Origin: Mariprofundus sp.
GTDB lineage: Bacteria; Pseudomonadota; Zetaproteobacteria; Mariprofundales; Mariprofundaceae
Direction: 5' to 3'
Assembly (NCBI GenBank): GCA_030951045.1
Contig: JAUZQJ010000101.1
Span: forward strand, 1 to 35,036
DNA length: 35,036 nucleotides
The translations under genes were made by a program, and so were the position numbers. Positions 27,776 through 35,036 of this stretch are shown piece after piece. Numbering within the stretch: position 1 is the first letter of the stretch; each line of letters starts with the position of its first letter. Below the pieces are notes generated by a model. It searched no databases. It saw nothing but the letters and a program-made list of their open reading frames with translations, and was not told the DNA's origin.

Positions 27776-28243
27776 TTAGCCGCGTGAAGGGAGGGGGATC
27801 GGGACAAGGTGTTCAGAAAGGGAATGGGCAGGAAGGGTCTCTTCTGAGACTAGTATGTCTGCGAGTGTGTAATTGTTGAGTACACCGATAAAACTGCGTT
27901 TGGCCTCAAAGAAAACACCTTTTAATTTGCACTGGGTTGAGATTGGACAGGTGTTGATTTTATTGTCAAAGCATTCCAGTAGATTCATGTGTGGTTCAAT
28001 GCGTTGAACAACGGCTGAAAGATTAATCTGATCGGGTTCCATGGCCAGAACCATGCCACCTGACTTACCTCTCGTGGTTTTGATGTAGCCTAGCTGCGCT
28101 AAATTATGTACCACTTTGACCAGGTGATTACGAGATATGCCAAAATGATCTGTGATTTGACTAATTGTAGCCCGCTTGCCGGGATGAGCGCCTAAGTATA
28201 TTAATACACGTAAGGAGTAATCTGTATATCGTGTCAAATGCAT
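27776..28243 (-). CDS. nsrR: Rrf2 family transcriptional regulator, NsrR-like
   Basis: ORF 27776..28354, true start likely MHLTRYTDYSLRVLIYLGAHPGKRATISQITDHFGISRNHLVKVVHNLAQLGYIKTTRGKSGGM; Fe-S Cys cluster ECFDNKINTCPISTQCKL. Confidence 0.88.
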   Translation of the reverse strand: MHLTRYTDYSLRVLIYLGAHPGKRATISQITDHFGISRNHLVKVVHNLAQLGYIKTTRGKSGGMVLAMEPDQINLSAVVQRIEPHMNLLECFDNKINTCPISTQCKLKGVFFEAKRSFIGVLNNYTLADILVSEETLPAHSLSEHLVPIPLPSRG

Positions 28244-28286
28244 GAGGCTAGTATAGATGGCTATTGGTGATATGCAATTAATATAA

Positions 28287-28340
28287 TATATTCTATTGGC
28301 ATCTTTTAATTTTTTAAAATACATTCTGTTGACATCTTTT
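28287..28340 (-). promoter_or_regulatory. Two direct repeats (candidate NsrR operator sites), minus-strand consensus AAAAGATGYCAAYAGAATRTA
   Basis: 28287-28307 and 28320-28340, 18/21 identical, 33-bp periodicity, just upstream of nsrR ATG; AAGATG core resembles known NsrR half-sites. Confidence 0.6.
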
Positions 28341-28455
28341 GTAACCGTCATCATATTTCTCCAACATCAGGTGTGTTCTTTACCACAGGGCAGGGGTTGA
28401 GAGCTTTTTACGAATCATCTGAGTGCATAGAAGAATATATATACCGGAGGATTTT

Positions 28456-28821
28456 ATGAGTTTATATGATGAGTTAGGCGGTGAGGCATCCATTGATGCA
28501 GCGGTTGGTATTTTTTACCGTAGAGTATTGGGCGATGCATATATCAAACGTTTTTTTGAAGGCATCGATATGGAAAAACAGGCAGCTAAGCAGAAAGCCT
28601 TTTTGACCATGGTCTTTGGTGGCCCTAATAATTATACCGGCATGGATATGCGTGTAGGTCATAAACACCTGGTGGAAAAAATGGGCTTGAACGATACTCA
28701 TTTTGAACATGTATTGGCGCATCTGCGTTCGACGTTGGCAGAGCTGGGTGTTGGTGAAGCTAAAGTTGCAGAAATCATTGCGATTGCAGATAGCGTCCGC
28801 GATGATGTGCTTAATCGATAA
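28456..28821 (+). CDS. Truncated hemoglobin (group I/N-like)
   Basis: ORF 28423..28821, ATG 28456 with GGAGG; MSLYDELGGEASIDAAVGIFYRRVLGDAYIKRFFEGIDMEKQAAKQKAFLTMVFGGPNNYTGMDMRVGHKHLVEKMGL. Confidence 0.93.
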   Translation: MSLYDELGGEASIDAAVGIFYRRVLGDAYIKRFFEGIDMEKQAAKQKAFLTMVFGGPNNYTGMDMRVGHKHLVEKMGLNDTHFEHVLAHLRSTLAELGVGEAKVAEIIAIADSVRDDVLNR

Positions 28822-28847
28822 ATAATAGTGAATAAAGAGAGTATGCC

Positions 28848-29807
28848 ATGCCGATGATTACGTTTGATGGTCATGATTATGACTGTCATCAAGGTGAAAC
28901 GATTCTTGAGGGTTTAACCCGGCATGGTGTACTTCTCCCTTCTGCATGTGGGCAGGGTGTGTGTCAGACATGCATAAGCAAAGCAGTCAAAGGGAAGCCA
29001 CCTGTTGAATCTCAAAAAGGTTTGAAAGATACATTGGCTGCACAAGGTTATTTCCTAACATGTATCTGCAAACCCGAAGAAGATATGGAGCTAGCTGTTG
29101 CGGATGTGTCAAAAGGTTGGCTTAAGGCTGCCGTGATTGAAAAGCAGATGTTGAATGAATCTGTCATGCGTTTGCGCCTTCAAAGTGAAGAAACGTTAGA
29201 TTATTTTGCTGGTCAGTTTATTAATTTGAAACATCCTGAAACAGAGTTGGTGCGTAGTTATTCATTGGCAAGCTTACCTGATGATGGGGTGTTGGAGTTA
29301 CATGTTAAGCGTGTACCTAATGGCCAGATGAGCGGATATTTGCATGATGACGCGCAGATTGGTGGTCGCTTTACGATAGACGGGCCTGTCGGCGATTGTT
29401 TTTATACGGATAAAGATTTAGACCAGTCTCTACTGATGGTGGGGGTTGGCACAGGGCTTGCTCCATTATACGGTATTGTGCGTGATGCACTGCAACATGG
29501 TCATCGTGGTGAAATTCATCTGTTTCATGCAAGCCTGGCAGAATCAGGACTGTATTATACTGATGAGTTAAATGCGCTGGCACAACAGCATGAAAACGTG
29601 CATTATATCCCTTGCGTATTGCATGGCGAAGTGCCTGAGGGAGGCATGAAGGGCGATATTCAACAGCTTGTTCAGACCGCTGTTCCACAATTAACCGGTT
29701 GGCGGATTTATGTGTGTGGTGATCCTGAAATTGTGAATGGATTGAAGCAGACGTGTTTTATGGCAGGTGCATCCATGGCAGATATTTATACTGATCCATT
29801 TGTGTGA
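28848..29807 (+). CDS. 2Fe-2S ferredoxin-FAD/NAD(P)H oxidoreductase (oxygenase-reductase type)
   Basis: Plant-type 2Fe-2S motif PSACGQGVCQTCISKAVKG..YFLTCICKP; FAD motif VRSYSLAS; NAD motif LLMVGVGTGLAPLYGIV; ..IYVCGDPEIV.. Confidence 0.93.
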   Translation: MPMITFDGHDYDCHQGETILEGLTRHGVLLPSACGQGVCQTCISKAVKGKPPVESQKGLKDTLAAQGYFLTCICKPEEDMELAVADVSKGWLKAAVIEKQMLNESVMRLRLQSEETLDYFAGQFINLKHPETELVRSYSLASLPDDGVLELHVKRVPNGQMSGYLHDDAQIGGRFTIDGPVGDCFYTDKDLDQSLLMVGVGTGLAPLYGIVRDALQHGHRGEIHLFHASLAESGLYYTDELNALAQQHENVHYIPCVLHGEVPEGGMKGDIQQLVQTAVPQLTGWRIYVCGDPEIVNGLKQTCFMAGASMADIYTDPFV

Positions 29808-29860
29808 TCTGCATAACGTTGCGTGTTTATACGCAGTATGAAAAAAGAGGAGGATAGATA

Positions 29861-30916
29861 ATGAGGGTATTAAGGTTAATGGTAGCAATGTCACTGGCGA
29901 TCGGCGGGCTGTTTACAGCGATGACGACGGCAGAGGCTGCAACACGTGAAATGAATATGACGATTGACGAAGTGTCACTGGCAGTAGCTCCGGATTTGAA
30001 CTACAAAGTATTTGCATTTAACAGTCAGGTACCTGGTCCACTGATTCACGCGCAAGAGGGTGATGATCTGGTTGTTCATGTCACCAATAATACGACGCTA
30101 TCCCATACCATTCATTGGCATGGATTCCATCAGAAGGGTTCATGGCGGATGGATGGTGTTCCCGGCATCACGCAGGAACCTATTAAACCAGGTACCACAT
30201 TTACCTATAAGATGAAGGCGGATCGCCCAGGCACGCTCTGGTACCACTGCCATGTAAATGTGAATGAACATGTTGGTATTCGTGGTATGTGGGGCCCGAT
30301 TGTTATTGATCCGAAGCATCCAACAGCCTTGGAAAAGACAGTGACCAAAGAAGTGTTGATGATGATGTCTACATGGGAATCAGCCAATGCTGATAAATAT
30401 GGTACAGGTTCAACGCCATATGATGTGGAAGATTACTTTTCTGTAAACGGTCGTTCATTCCCTTATACGCAACCGATTCGCATGAAGACTGGTGATGTGG
30501 TGCGTGTGCGTCTGTTTGGTGCAGGTGGTGCCATTCACTCCATGCATGTACATGGTCATGACTGGACTGTAACCCATAAAGATGGTTTGCCTTTGGCTGC
30601 ACCATATAAATCAGAGACCATTATGTTTGGCCCGGGTGAACGTTATGATGCAATCTATACCGCTGATCATAAGCAGGGCCGTTTCATTTTCCACGATCAT
30701 GTTGATAAACATGTAACTGCGCGTGGTAAATTCCCTGGTGGCCCGATTACAGTACAGGAGTACGAAGGTACACCGATGGATGACTGGTATGTATGGAAAG
30801 ATATCAAATATGATCCTGATTTCTTCTATCAGGAATCTATGAAAAAAGGTTATGGACTCTTTGAGCAAACAGGACATAAGGGTACTGCTATTAAAACAAG
30901 ACGCAGAGGACACTAA
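29861..30916 (+). CDS. Two-domain multicopper oxidase with signal peptide
   Basis: Copper motifs HTIHWHGFH, GTLWYHCHVNVNEHVGIRGMWG (T1-like Cys/His/Met), HSMHVHGHDW, FIFHDHVDKHV. Confidence 0.92.
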   Translation: MRVLRLMVAMSLAIGGLFTAMTTAEAATREMNMTIDEVSLAVAPDLNYKVFAFNSQVPGPLIHAQEGDDLVVHVTNNTTLSHTIHWHGFHQKGSWRMDGVPGITQEPIKPGTTFTYKMKADRPGTLWYHCHVNVNEHVGIRGMWGPIVIDPKHPTALEKTVTKEVLMMMSTWESANADKYGTGSTPYDVEDYFSVNGRSFPYTQPIRMKTGDVVRVRLFGAGGAIHSMHVHGHDWTVTHKDGLPLAAPYKSETIMFGPGERYDAIYTADHKQGRFIFHDHVDKHVTARGKFPGGPITVQEYEGTPMDDWYVWKDIKYDPDFFYQESMKKGYGLFEQTGHKGTAIKTRRRGH

Positions 30917-30918
30917 AG

Positions 30919-32001
30919 ATGAAATATCTGACTCGCACTTTATCAGTTGCTTGCACAGCCTTTGCATTGCTGTTTTGCACATCAGCATTTGCAGACAGTG
31001 CAGCGGGCTTGAAAGTGATAAAAAAAATGGAATGTGCGTCTTGTCATAATATGACTGGCAAACCAGGGCCTGAAACTGCAGGGCTCTGGCGTAAAGGACC
31101 TGCGCTCTATTATGCCGGCAATAAATACAATGAAAGCTGGTTGAAAGAGTGGTTGCAACATCCAACACAAATTCGACCTTCCGGCATGTTTTATCTGGAT
31201 CATGTTGAATCAGGTAAAAAGAGGGATATGATACGTACTACATCCTTCCCTGAGCACGTGAGCTTACCTGCCATGGAGGCGGAAAGTGTAGCTGCGGTCT
31301 TGTTGGCCAAGAGAACAAAAACTGCATTGATTAGAGCTGAAAAGCTTGATCCATCCATCAATGCAGGGTCCGCAGGCGAAGTGCTGTTTGATAAAGGTAA
31401 TGGCTGTATGGCTTGTCACCGTATCGCACCTGATTACGGAGGCTTGTCTGGTCCTGAGCTATACTCAGCTGGTAAGCGTTTAAAATCGGAATATATGTTA
31501 AGTTTTGTCCGTGATCCAAACAGATGGAACCACAAAACATATATGCCTCGACGTGATCTTTCTGAAGAAAACTTACAGAAACTGGTTAACTATATTGATT
31601 CTCTTGCAGGTGTTGTTGTACCAAAGGTAAATGAAAATACCGAAGAATCAGTGGCTGATCAGGAACCTGCTGGAGAGATGCCAGTATTCAAAACAGATGA
31701 TGTGAATGAATCGGCTGCTAAAAACTACCGTCATTATTGCATGCAGTGTCATGGTATTTCCGGACATGGAAGTGGTATTAACTCTCGTGATATGGCTGTA
31801 CCTGCCCGTAACCATAGTAATGGTAAATATATGCAGGCCAGGTCAGATGCTGATCTGTTCAAGGTAATTAAAGAGGGCGGTGTATCGATCAATAAATCAG
31901 CTTTGATGCCACCTTGGAAATCACTTCTGACAGACGCTGAGATTCATGATCTTGTGAAACATGTACGCAAATTATGTCACTGTGAATTTGAGCCTAAATA
32001 A
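30919..32001 (+). CDS. Periplasmic triheme c-type cytochrome
   Basis: Signal peptide; three CXXCH motifs CASCH, CMACH, CMQCH; adjacent to the MCO stop. Confidence 0.92.
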   Translation: MKYLTRTLSVACTAFALLFCTSAFADSAAGLKVIKKMECASCHNMTGKPGPETAGLWRKGPALYYAGNKYNESWLKEWLQHPTQIRPSGMFYLDHVESGKKRDMIRTTSFPEHVSLPAMEAESVAAVLLAKRTKTALIRAEKLDPSINAGSAGEVLFDKGNGCMACHRIAPDYGGLSGPELYSAGKRLKSEYMLSFVRDPNRWNHKTYMPRRDLSEENLQKLVNYIDSLAGVVVPKVNENTEESVADQEPAGEMPVFKTDDVNESAAKNYRHYCMQCHGISGHGSGINSRDMAVPARNHSNGKYMQARSDADLFKVIKEGGVSINKSALMPPWKSLLTDAEIHDLVKHVRKLCHCEFEPK

Positions 32002-32030
32002 GGGCTGAGAATTCGCACATTATGTATAAA

Positions 32031-32050
32031 AGGAGGGGGAAACCCCTCCT
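32031..32050 (+). other. Perfect 8-bp hairpin with GAAA (GNRA) tetraloop in the intergenic mRNA
   Basis: AGGAGGGG-GAAA-CCCCTCCT with no downstream U tract. Confidence 0.6.
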
Positions 32051-32109
32051 GATACGTTCAGAGAGAGCAAGTCTGTATCTGTTTCAAACAATGGTATTAG
32101 GAGAGAAAT

Positions 32110-32883
32110 GTGCTAACTAAAAAGCTAATATTTACCTTGGGATTACTATTTTTCATAGTCTCAAATATAGGCGGCTATGTATATAAGGTTGAAAGTCTGC
32201 CTGTAATTATTCCTCAAAAAGGCATCCAGGCAAATATGGATTCGACTTTTTATATTAAAAATACTTCTCAAAAAACCGGTGTTACTTATGAAATGCTGGA
32301 TCCACATGTAACAATCCTGGATTCAGGTGACGTGGCTGTGAAGCTGGACCTAACGTTGACAGCAAATCCTCAGGTTGAATGGGGAACAGTAGAGTTTGTA
32401 TCAACGCTTGATTTCGATAATGTGGTGAACGTTGTCCTGTTGAAAGTCGTTGATCAGGCTGTTATCACCGTCTTGGATAAAAACTCAACCAGTCCTGATT
32501 TTAACCTCTGGAATAAAGACATAAAAGTGCTTGTCGAAGATATGACAACTCAGATTAATAACTATCTGAGTAAAAATGTACTTTATACCTTGAAAGGTGC
32601 CGAATTAAGGGTGCAGGCTTCATCTTATGCGATTGGCCCATATAAGAAGACACCGACCGGTCTGGATATTACCTTGATGGTGGATCAAGGCATGACGATC
32701 TTTATTTTATATACTGTGATGCTCTTGTCAGTATTGACCTTTGCAGCGGGTTACTTCTTCGTTGGTGGTGTAGCAGGCTGGAAAGATCCGGATGATACAG
32801 GCTGGCACGATCCAAGAAAATTCGCCAAGAAAAGACGCCCTGGTGACTTTGATCGTGAACATAAACCTGATGATAAAAGCTGA
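32110..32883 (+). CDS. Hypothetical membrane protein: N-terminal TM, periplasmic beta-rich domain, C-terminal TM and charged tail (GTG start)
   Basis: KLIFTLGLLFFIVSNIGGYVY; MTIFILYTVMLLSVLTFAAGYFFVGGV; tail DPDDTGWHDPRKFAKKRRPGDFDREHKPDDKS; GGAGAGA upstream. Confidence 0.75.
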   Translation: MLTKKLIFTLGLLFFIVSNIGGYVYKVESLPVIIPQKGIQANMDSTFYIKNTSQKTGVTYEMLDPHVTILDSGDVAVKLDLTLTANPQVEWGTVEFVSTLDFDNVVNVVLLKVVDQAVITVLDKNSTSPDFNLWNKDIKVLVEDMTTQINNYLSKNVLYTLKGAELRVQASSYAIGPYKKTPTGLDITLMVDQGMTIFILYTVMLLSVLTFAAGYFFVGGVAGWKDPDDTGWHDPRKFAKKRRPGDFDREHKPDDKS

Positions 32884-33033
32884 GTGTTGAATAGATGAAT
32901 CGAATGTGATCGCTTCAATATAAACAAGTAGGTTATTTTGCTGACCATAGTGAGATGTGGCTAAAGCTTGCAAGGATTGCATAGAGTGACTAAGCTCCCG
33001 AACAAGATTCATTTTCTGGGAGGTTTTTACACT

Positions 33034-33141
33034 ATGGAACAGCAATTAACTGCTTTTATTTATCCTTTTATCCTGTTTGTTGTATTGGGTGTAGTAGCAC
33101 CTTTACTGCTTGCTGGCGCTGCTGATCGCAACCGTGACTAA
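33034..33141 (+). CDS. 35-aa single-TM microprotein
   Basis: GGGAGG 10 nt upstream of the ATG; MEQQLTAFIYPFILFVVLGVVAPLLLAGAADRNRD; followed by a terminator. Confidence 0.65.
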   Translation: MEQQLTAFIYPFILFVVLGVVAPLLLAGAADRNRD

Positions 33142-33196
33142 GCATAAATAATTACCTTAGTCAGCTAGACGACCAAGGGTATTAAGATTAGATTGT

Positions 33197-33231
33197 AAAC
33201 CGCCTCGGAGTGATCCGCAGGCGGTTTTTTT
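33197..33231 (+). terminator. Rho-independent terminator
   Basis: AAACCGCCT-CGGAGTGATCCGC-AGGCGGTTT followed by TTTT. Confidence 0.88.
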
Positions 33232-33291
33232 CGTTATGAAATAACTTCTACATTCCATAAAATATTAACGATGCTCAAACAGGAGAAAGAA

Positions 33292-34413
33292 ATGACTTCC
33301 CCGCAATCATCCGGTTCTGTTCCTAAACTGCGAAAGAATGCCGCCATGGATCAGCGTTTTATGAAAACATTGGGCTTCTGGGTTATTTGGCTGTCCATTA
33401 CTACAGGCGTGTTTATGCAGCTCTATCAGCAGGCGGATCTGTGGGACTTTGTGATCAATGATACCTCCCGTGTTACATGGGTCATTATGATCGCATTTGC
33501 GCTAGGTGTAACTGTCAGCTTGATTCATGTGTTGTTGTTAACCGTGGAGTGGTTTTATGGTTACAAGTTGGAGGGGCAGTTAAAAAGACGCGGCTTGCAA
33601 GCGGCACGTATGACCAAACGTCGTATGTCGAGTACATCGAGTCGTTTTCTTGAGGCTATTCAGCATATTAGCCAGTCCGGTGGTCAGGTGAACCTGATAG
33701 AGCTCAGTACGGTAGAGTTTGCTTCGCATATTCGTGGCAGTCGTTTTGTTGGTTTGCTGGGCAGTTTATTGATCACAGTAGGTTTGATTGGAACGGTCAT
33801 GGGGCTAACCATTACTTTAACGGGCTTAAATGGCGCATTGAACAATGTTGGTTCAGATAGTGCCACCATACTGGTGAGTCTAAGTGAAGCATTGTCAGGT
33901 ATGGGGCTGGCATTTTATACCACCTTATTGGGTGCAATCATGGGTGGTGTGTTGCTGCGCGTGTTTGCCTATATTTCTGATAACTCGATTGAAGCATTGC
34001 AGGATCTGCTGGTGCGCAGCTGCATGGTGTATGCCTCGGTAGAACTGACATCTACGGTTCAGCGTGATTATCTCGCACTGGATGAGTCGTTAGCAGGCAT
34101 GGAGCAGCGCATGGCTTCATTGGGGCAATCAATGCAAGCCAGCAAGCATGCCATGTCTGAATTTGCACAGGAAATGCGTGAACTCAAACAGGCAACGCGA
34201 TTAAGTGAAGATGATGATGAGGTATTTAAAGCGATTGCTGTACATCGTCATTACGCCAAAGTACTGCGTTATGAGTTAAGTCTTCAGAAACAGTTGGCGA
34301 GTTTTAAACAGCGCTTGTTGATGGCGATGGGATTTCAGCCAAAAAATAATCAAGATCAGATCGACTCAATGAAGAACAATGCAAGCACAACAGATCAAAA
34401 AACCGAGCTCTGA
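33292..34413 (+). CDS. MotA/TolQ/ExbB-type proton channel family protein
   Basis: ORF 33271..34413, preferred ATG 33292 (AGGAGAAAG upstream). Two N-terminal TMs, then FVGLLGSLLITVGLIGTVMGLTITLTGL and SLSEALSGMGLAFYTTLLGAIMGGVLL, typical MotA/ExbB TM3/TM4; short coiled-coil tail. Confidence 0.88.
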   Translation: MTSPQSSGSVPKLRKNAAMDQRFMKTLGFWVIWLSITTGVFMQLYQQADLWDFVINDTSRVTWVIMIAFALGVTVSLIHVLLLTVEWFYGYKLEGQLKRRGLQAARMTKRRMSSTSSRFLEAIQHISQSGGQVNLIELSTVEFASHIRGSRFVGLLGSLLITVGLIGTVMGLTITLTGLNGALNNVGSDSATILVSLSEALSGMGLAFYTTLLGAIMGGVLLRVFAYISDNSIEALQDLLVRSCMVYASVELTSTVQRDYLALDESLAGMEQRMASLGQSMQASKHAMSEFAQEMRELKQATRLSEDDDEVFKAIAVHRHYAKVLRYELSLQKQLASFKQRLLMAMGFQPKNNQDQIDSMKNNASTTDQKTEL

Positions 34414-34415
34414 TC

Positions 34416-35036
34416 ATGCGCACGCGTAATAATCAGGAGACCGGCTCTATTTACGAAGTCTTTTCAGATATGGCGTTGTTAATGCTCGCAGCATTTATCT
34501 TTATCCTGGCCATGATTTTGATGGTCTCGAAAATGCAGGGTAACGGCGATTCTGAACTGGACAAAGCAGCCATCGCTTCGCTTGAAGATTCACTGGCGAA
34601 GTCTAATGCGCGTAATGTTGAACTGATGCAGGAGATGAACTCTCTGGTTGGTGCCGATAGTGAACAGCAGATGAATAAGGTATTGGCATCAGCCGGATTT
34701 GGTGTCGGCCAGGGCCGCAAGGATTTTGAATTGATGGTGCAAGGTCTGCGTGCTCTACCTGGTAAAGATCTGCATCTGGTGATTGATGCTACAGGTTCGA
34801 TGCATGGTGCGACCTCTTTTTTGATTCCGGTACTGCGCGTGATTGCAATCAGGTCGGGTAAGAAACTGGCTGCAGTAAGCTGGTATGCGGACAATAAAAC
34901 CAATACTGCAACAGGCTCCATGGGCGCAATGTTTGATCAATTGATGCAGGAGGCTCCTTTTAGCGGTAGCGATGAGTCGATTGGCCATGCCTTTGATGCG
35001 ATTGCGCAAAACTCTCCTATACCCGGTGCTTATCTG
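34416..35036 (+). CDS. MotB/ExbD-like N-terminal TM with conserved Asp, coiled-coil linker and periplasmic von Willebrand A domain; truncated by window end
   Basis: ATG 34416, open to the window end (207 codons). IYEVFSDMALLMLAAFIFILAMILMVSK (Asp18 at TM start as in MotB/ExbD); MIDAS LHLVIDATGSMHGA (D124-x-T126-x-S128). Confidence 0.85.
   Translation, partial: MRTRNNQETGSIYEVFSDMALLMLAAFIFILAMILMVSKMQGNGDSELDKAAIASLEDSLAKSNARNVELMQEMNSLVGADSEQQMNKVLASAGFGVGQGRKDFELMVQGLRALPGKDLHLVIDATGSMHGATSFLIPVLRVIAIRSGKKLAAVSWYADNKTNTATGSMGAMFDQLMQEAPFSGSDESIGHAFDAIAQNSPIPGAYL

Noticed and set aside
29861-30916. Copper nitrite reductase NirK
   Set aside because: The first domain has HWH and HCH motifs typical of multicopper oxidases rather than the NirK HCAP type-1 motif, so called two-domain MCO instead.
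30611-31168. 185-aa minus-strand ORF spanning the MCO/cytochrome junction
   Set aside because: Antisense to two well-supported genes with copper and heme motifs.
34451-34921. 156-aa minus-strand ORF
   Set aside because: Antisense to the VWA gene, which has clear TM and MIDAS motifs; product is Ser/Ala-rich without domain signal.
33292-35036. Zorya (ZorAB) anti-phage defence system
   Set aside because: ZorB carries an OmpA-like domain, whereas this partner carries VWA. The channel lacks the long ZorA tail, and no ZorC/D/E or defence context is visible; only an analogy is warranted.
1-35036. CRISPR arrays, tRNA/rRNA genes, IS elements, integrases or prophage
   Set aside because: No regularly spaced repeats, no tRNA/rRNA-like sequences and no transposase/integrase motifs seen on either strand by eye.

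Overview
This 35 kb window carries chromosomal, mostly housekeeping or energy-metabolism DNA from a proteobacterium. The gene content is reminiscent of Zetaproteobacteria, but taxonomy is a guess. From left to right: (i) a 3'-truncated periplasmic cyclophilin (-); (ii) an RsbW-like anti-sigma factor, STAS anti-anti-sigma factor, UbiD decarboxylase and membrane-anchored Sel1-repeat protein (+); (iii) a type II secretion system locus on the minus strand (gspD-E-F ... G-H-I-J-K-L-M) with no recognisable gspC or gspN. Inserted between gspF and gspG are a TPR/membrane protein, a YidD-like protein, a small beta-barrel OMP and a 1311-aa adhesin-like protein with HYR-like repeats. That protein ends in a Gly-rich + invariant-Cys + TM + basic tail resembling JDVT/MYXO-CTERM sorting signals; (iv) a DedA protein with a degenerate GGDEF-like C-terminus, a 49-aa zinc ribbon, and a YajR-like MFS transporter; (v) a truncated CcoN-like heme-copper oxidase protein with small membrane proteins; (vi) an NsrR-like regulator divergent from a truncated hemoglobin, 2Fe-2S/FAD reductase, two-domain multicopper oxidase, triheme cytochrome c, 257-aa membrane protein and 35-aa single-TM protein, the last followed by a terminator; (vii) at the right edge, a MotA/ExbB-like proton channel followed by a MotB/ExbD-like TM protein whose periplasmic part is a von Willebrand A domain with an intact MIDAS. 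The last pair, which is cut by the window end, is the best candidate for an under-described system. The NO-linked MCO/triheme cluster and the CTERM substrate embedded in the T2SS locus come next. All calls are from reading motifs by eye; no database search was run.
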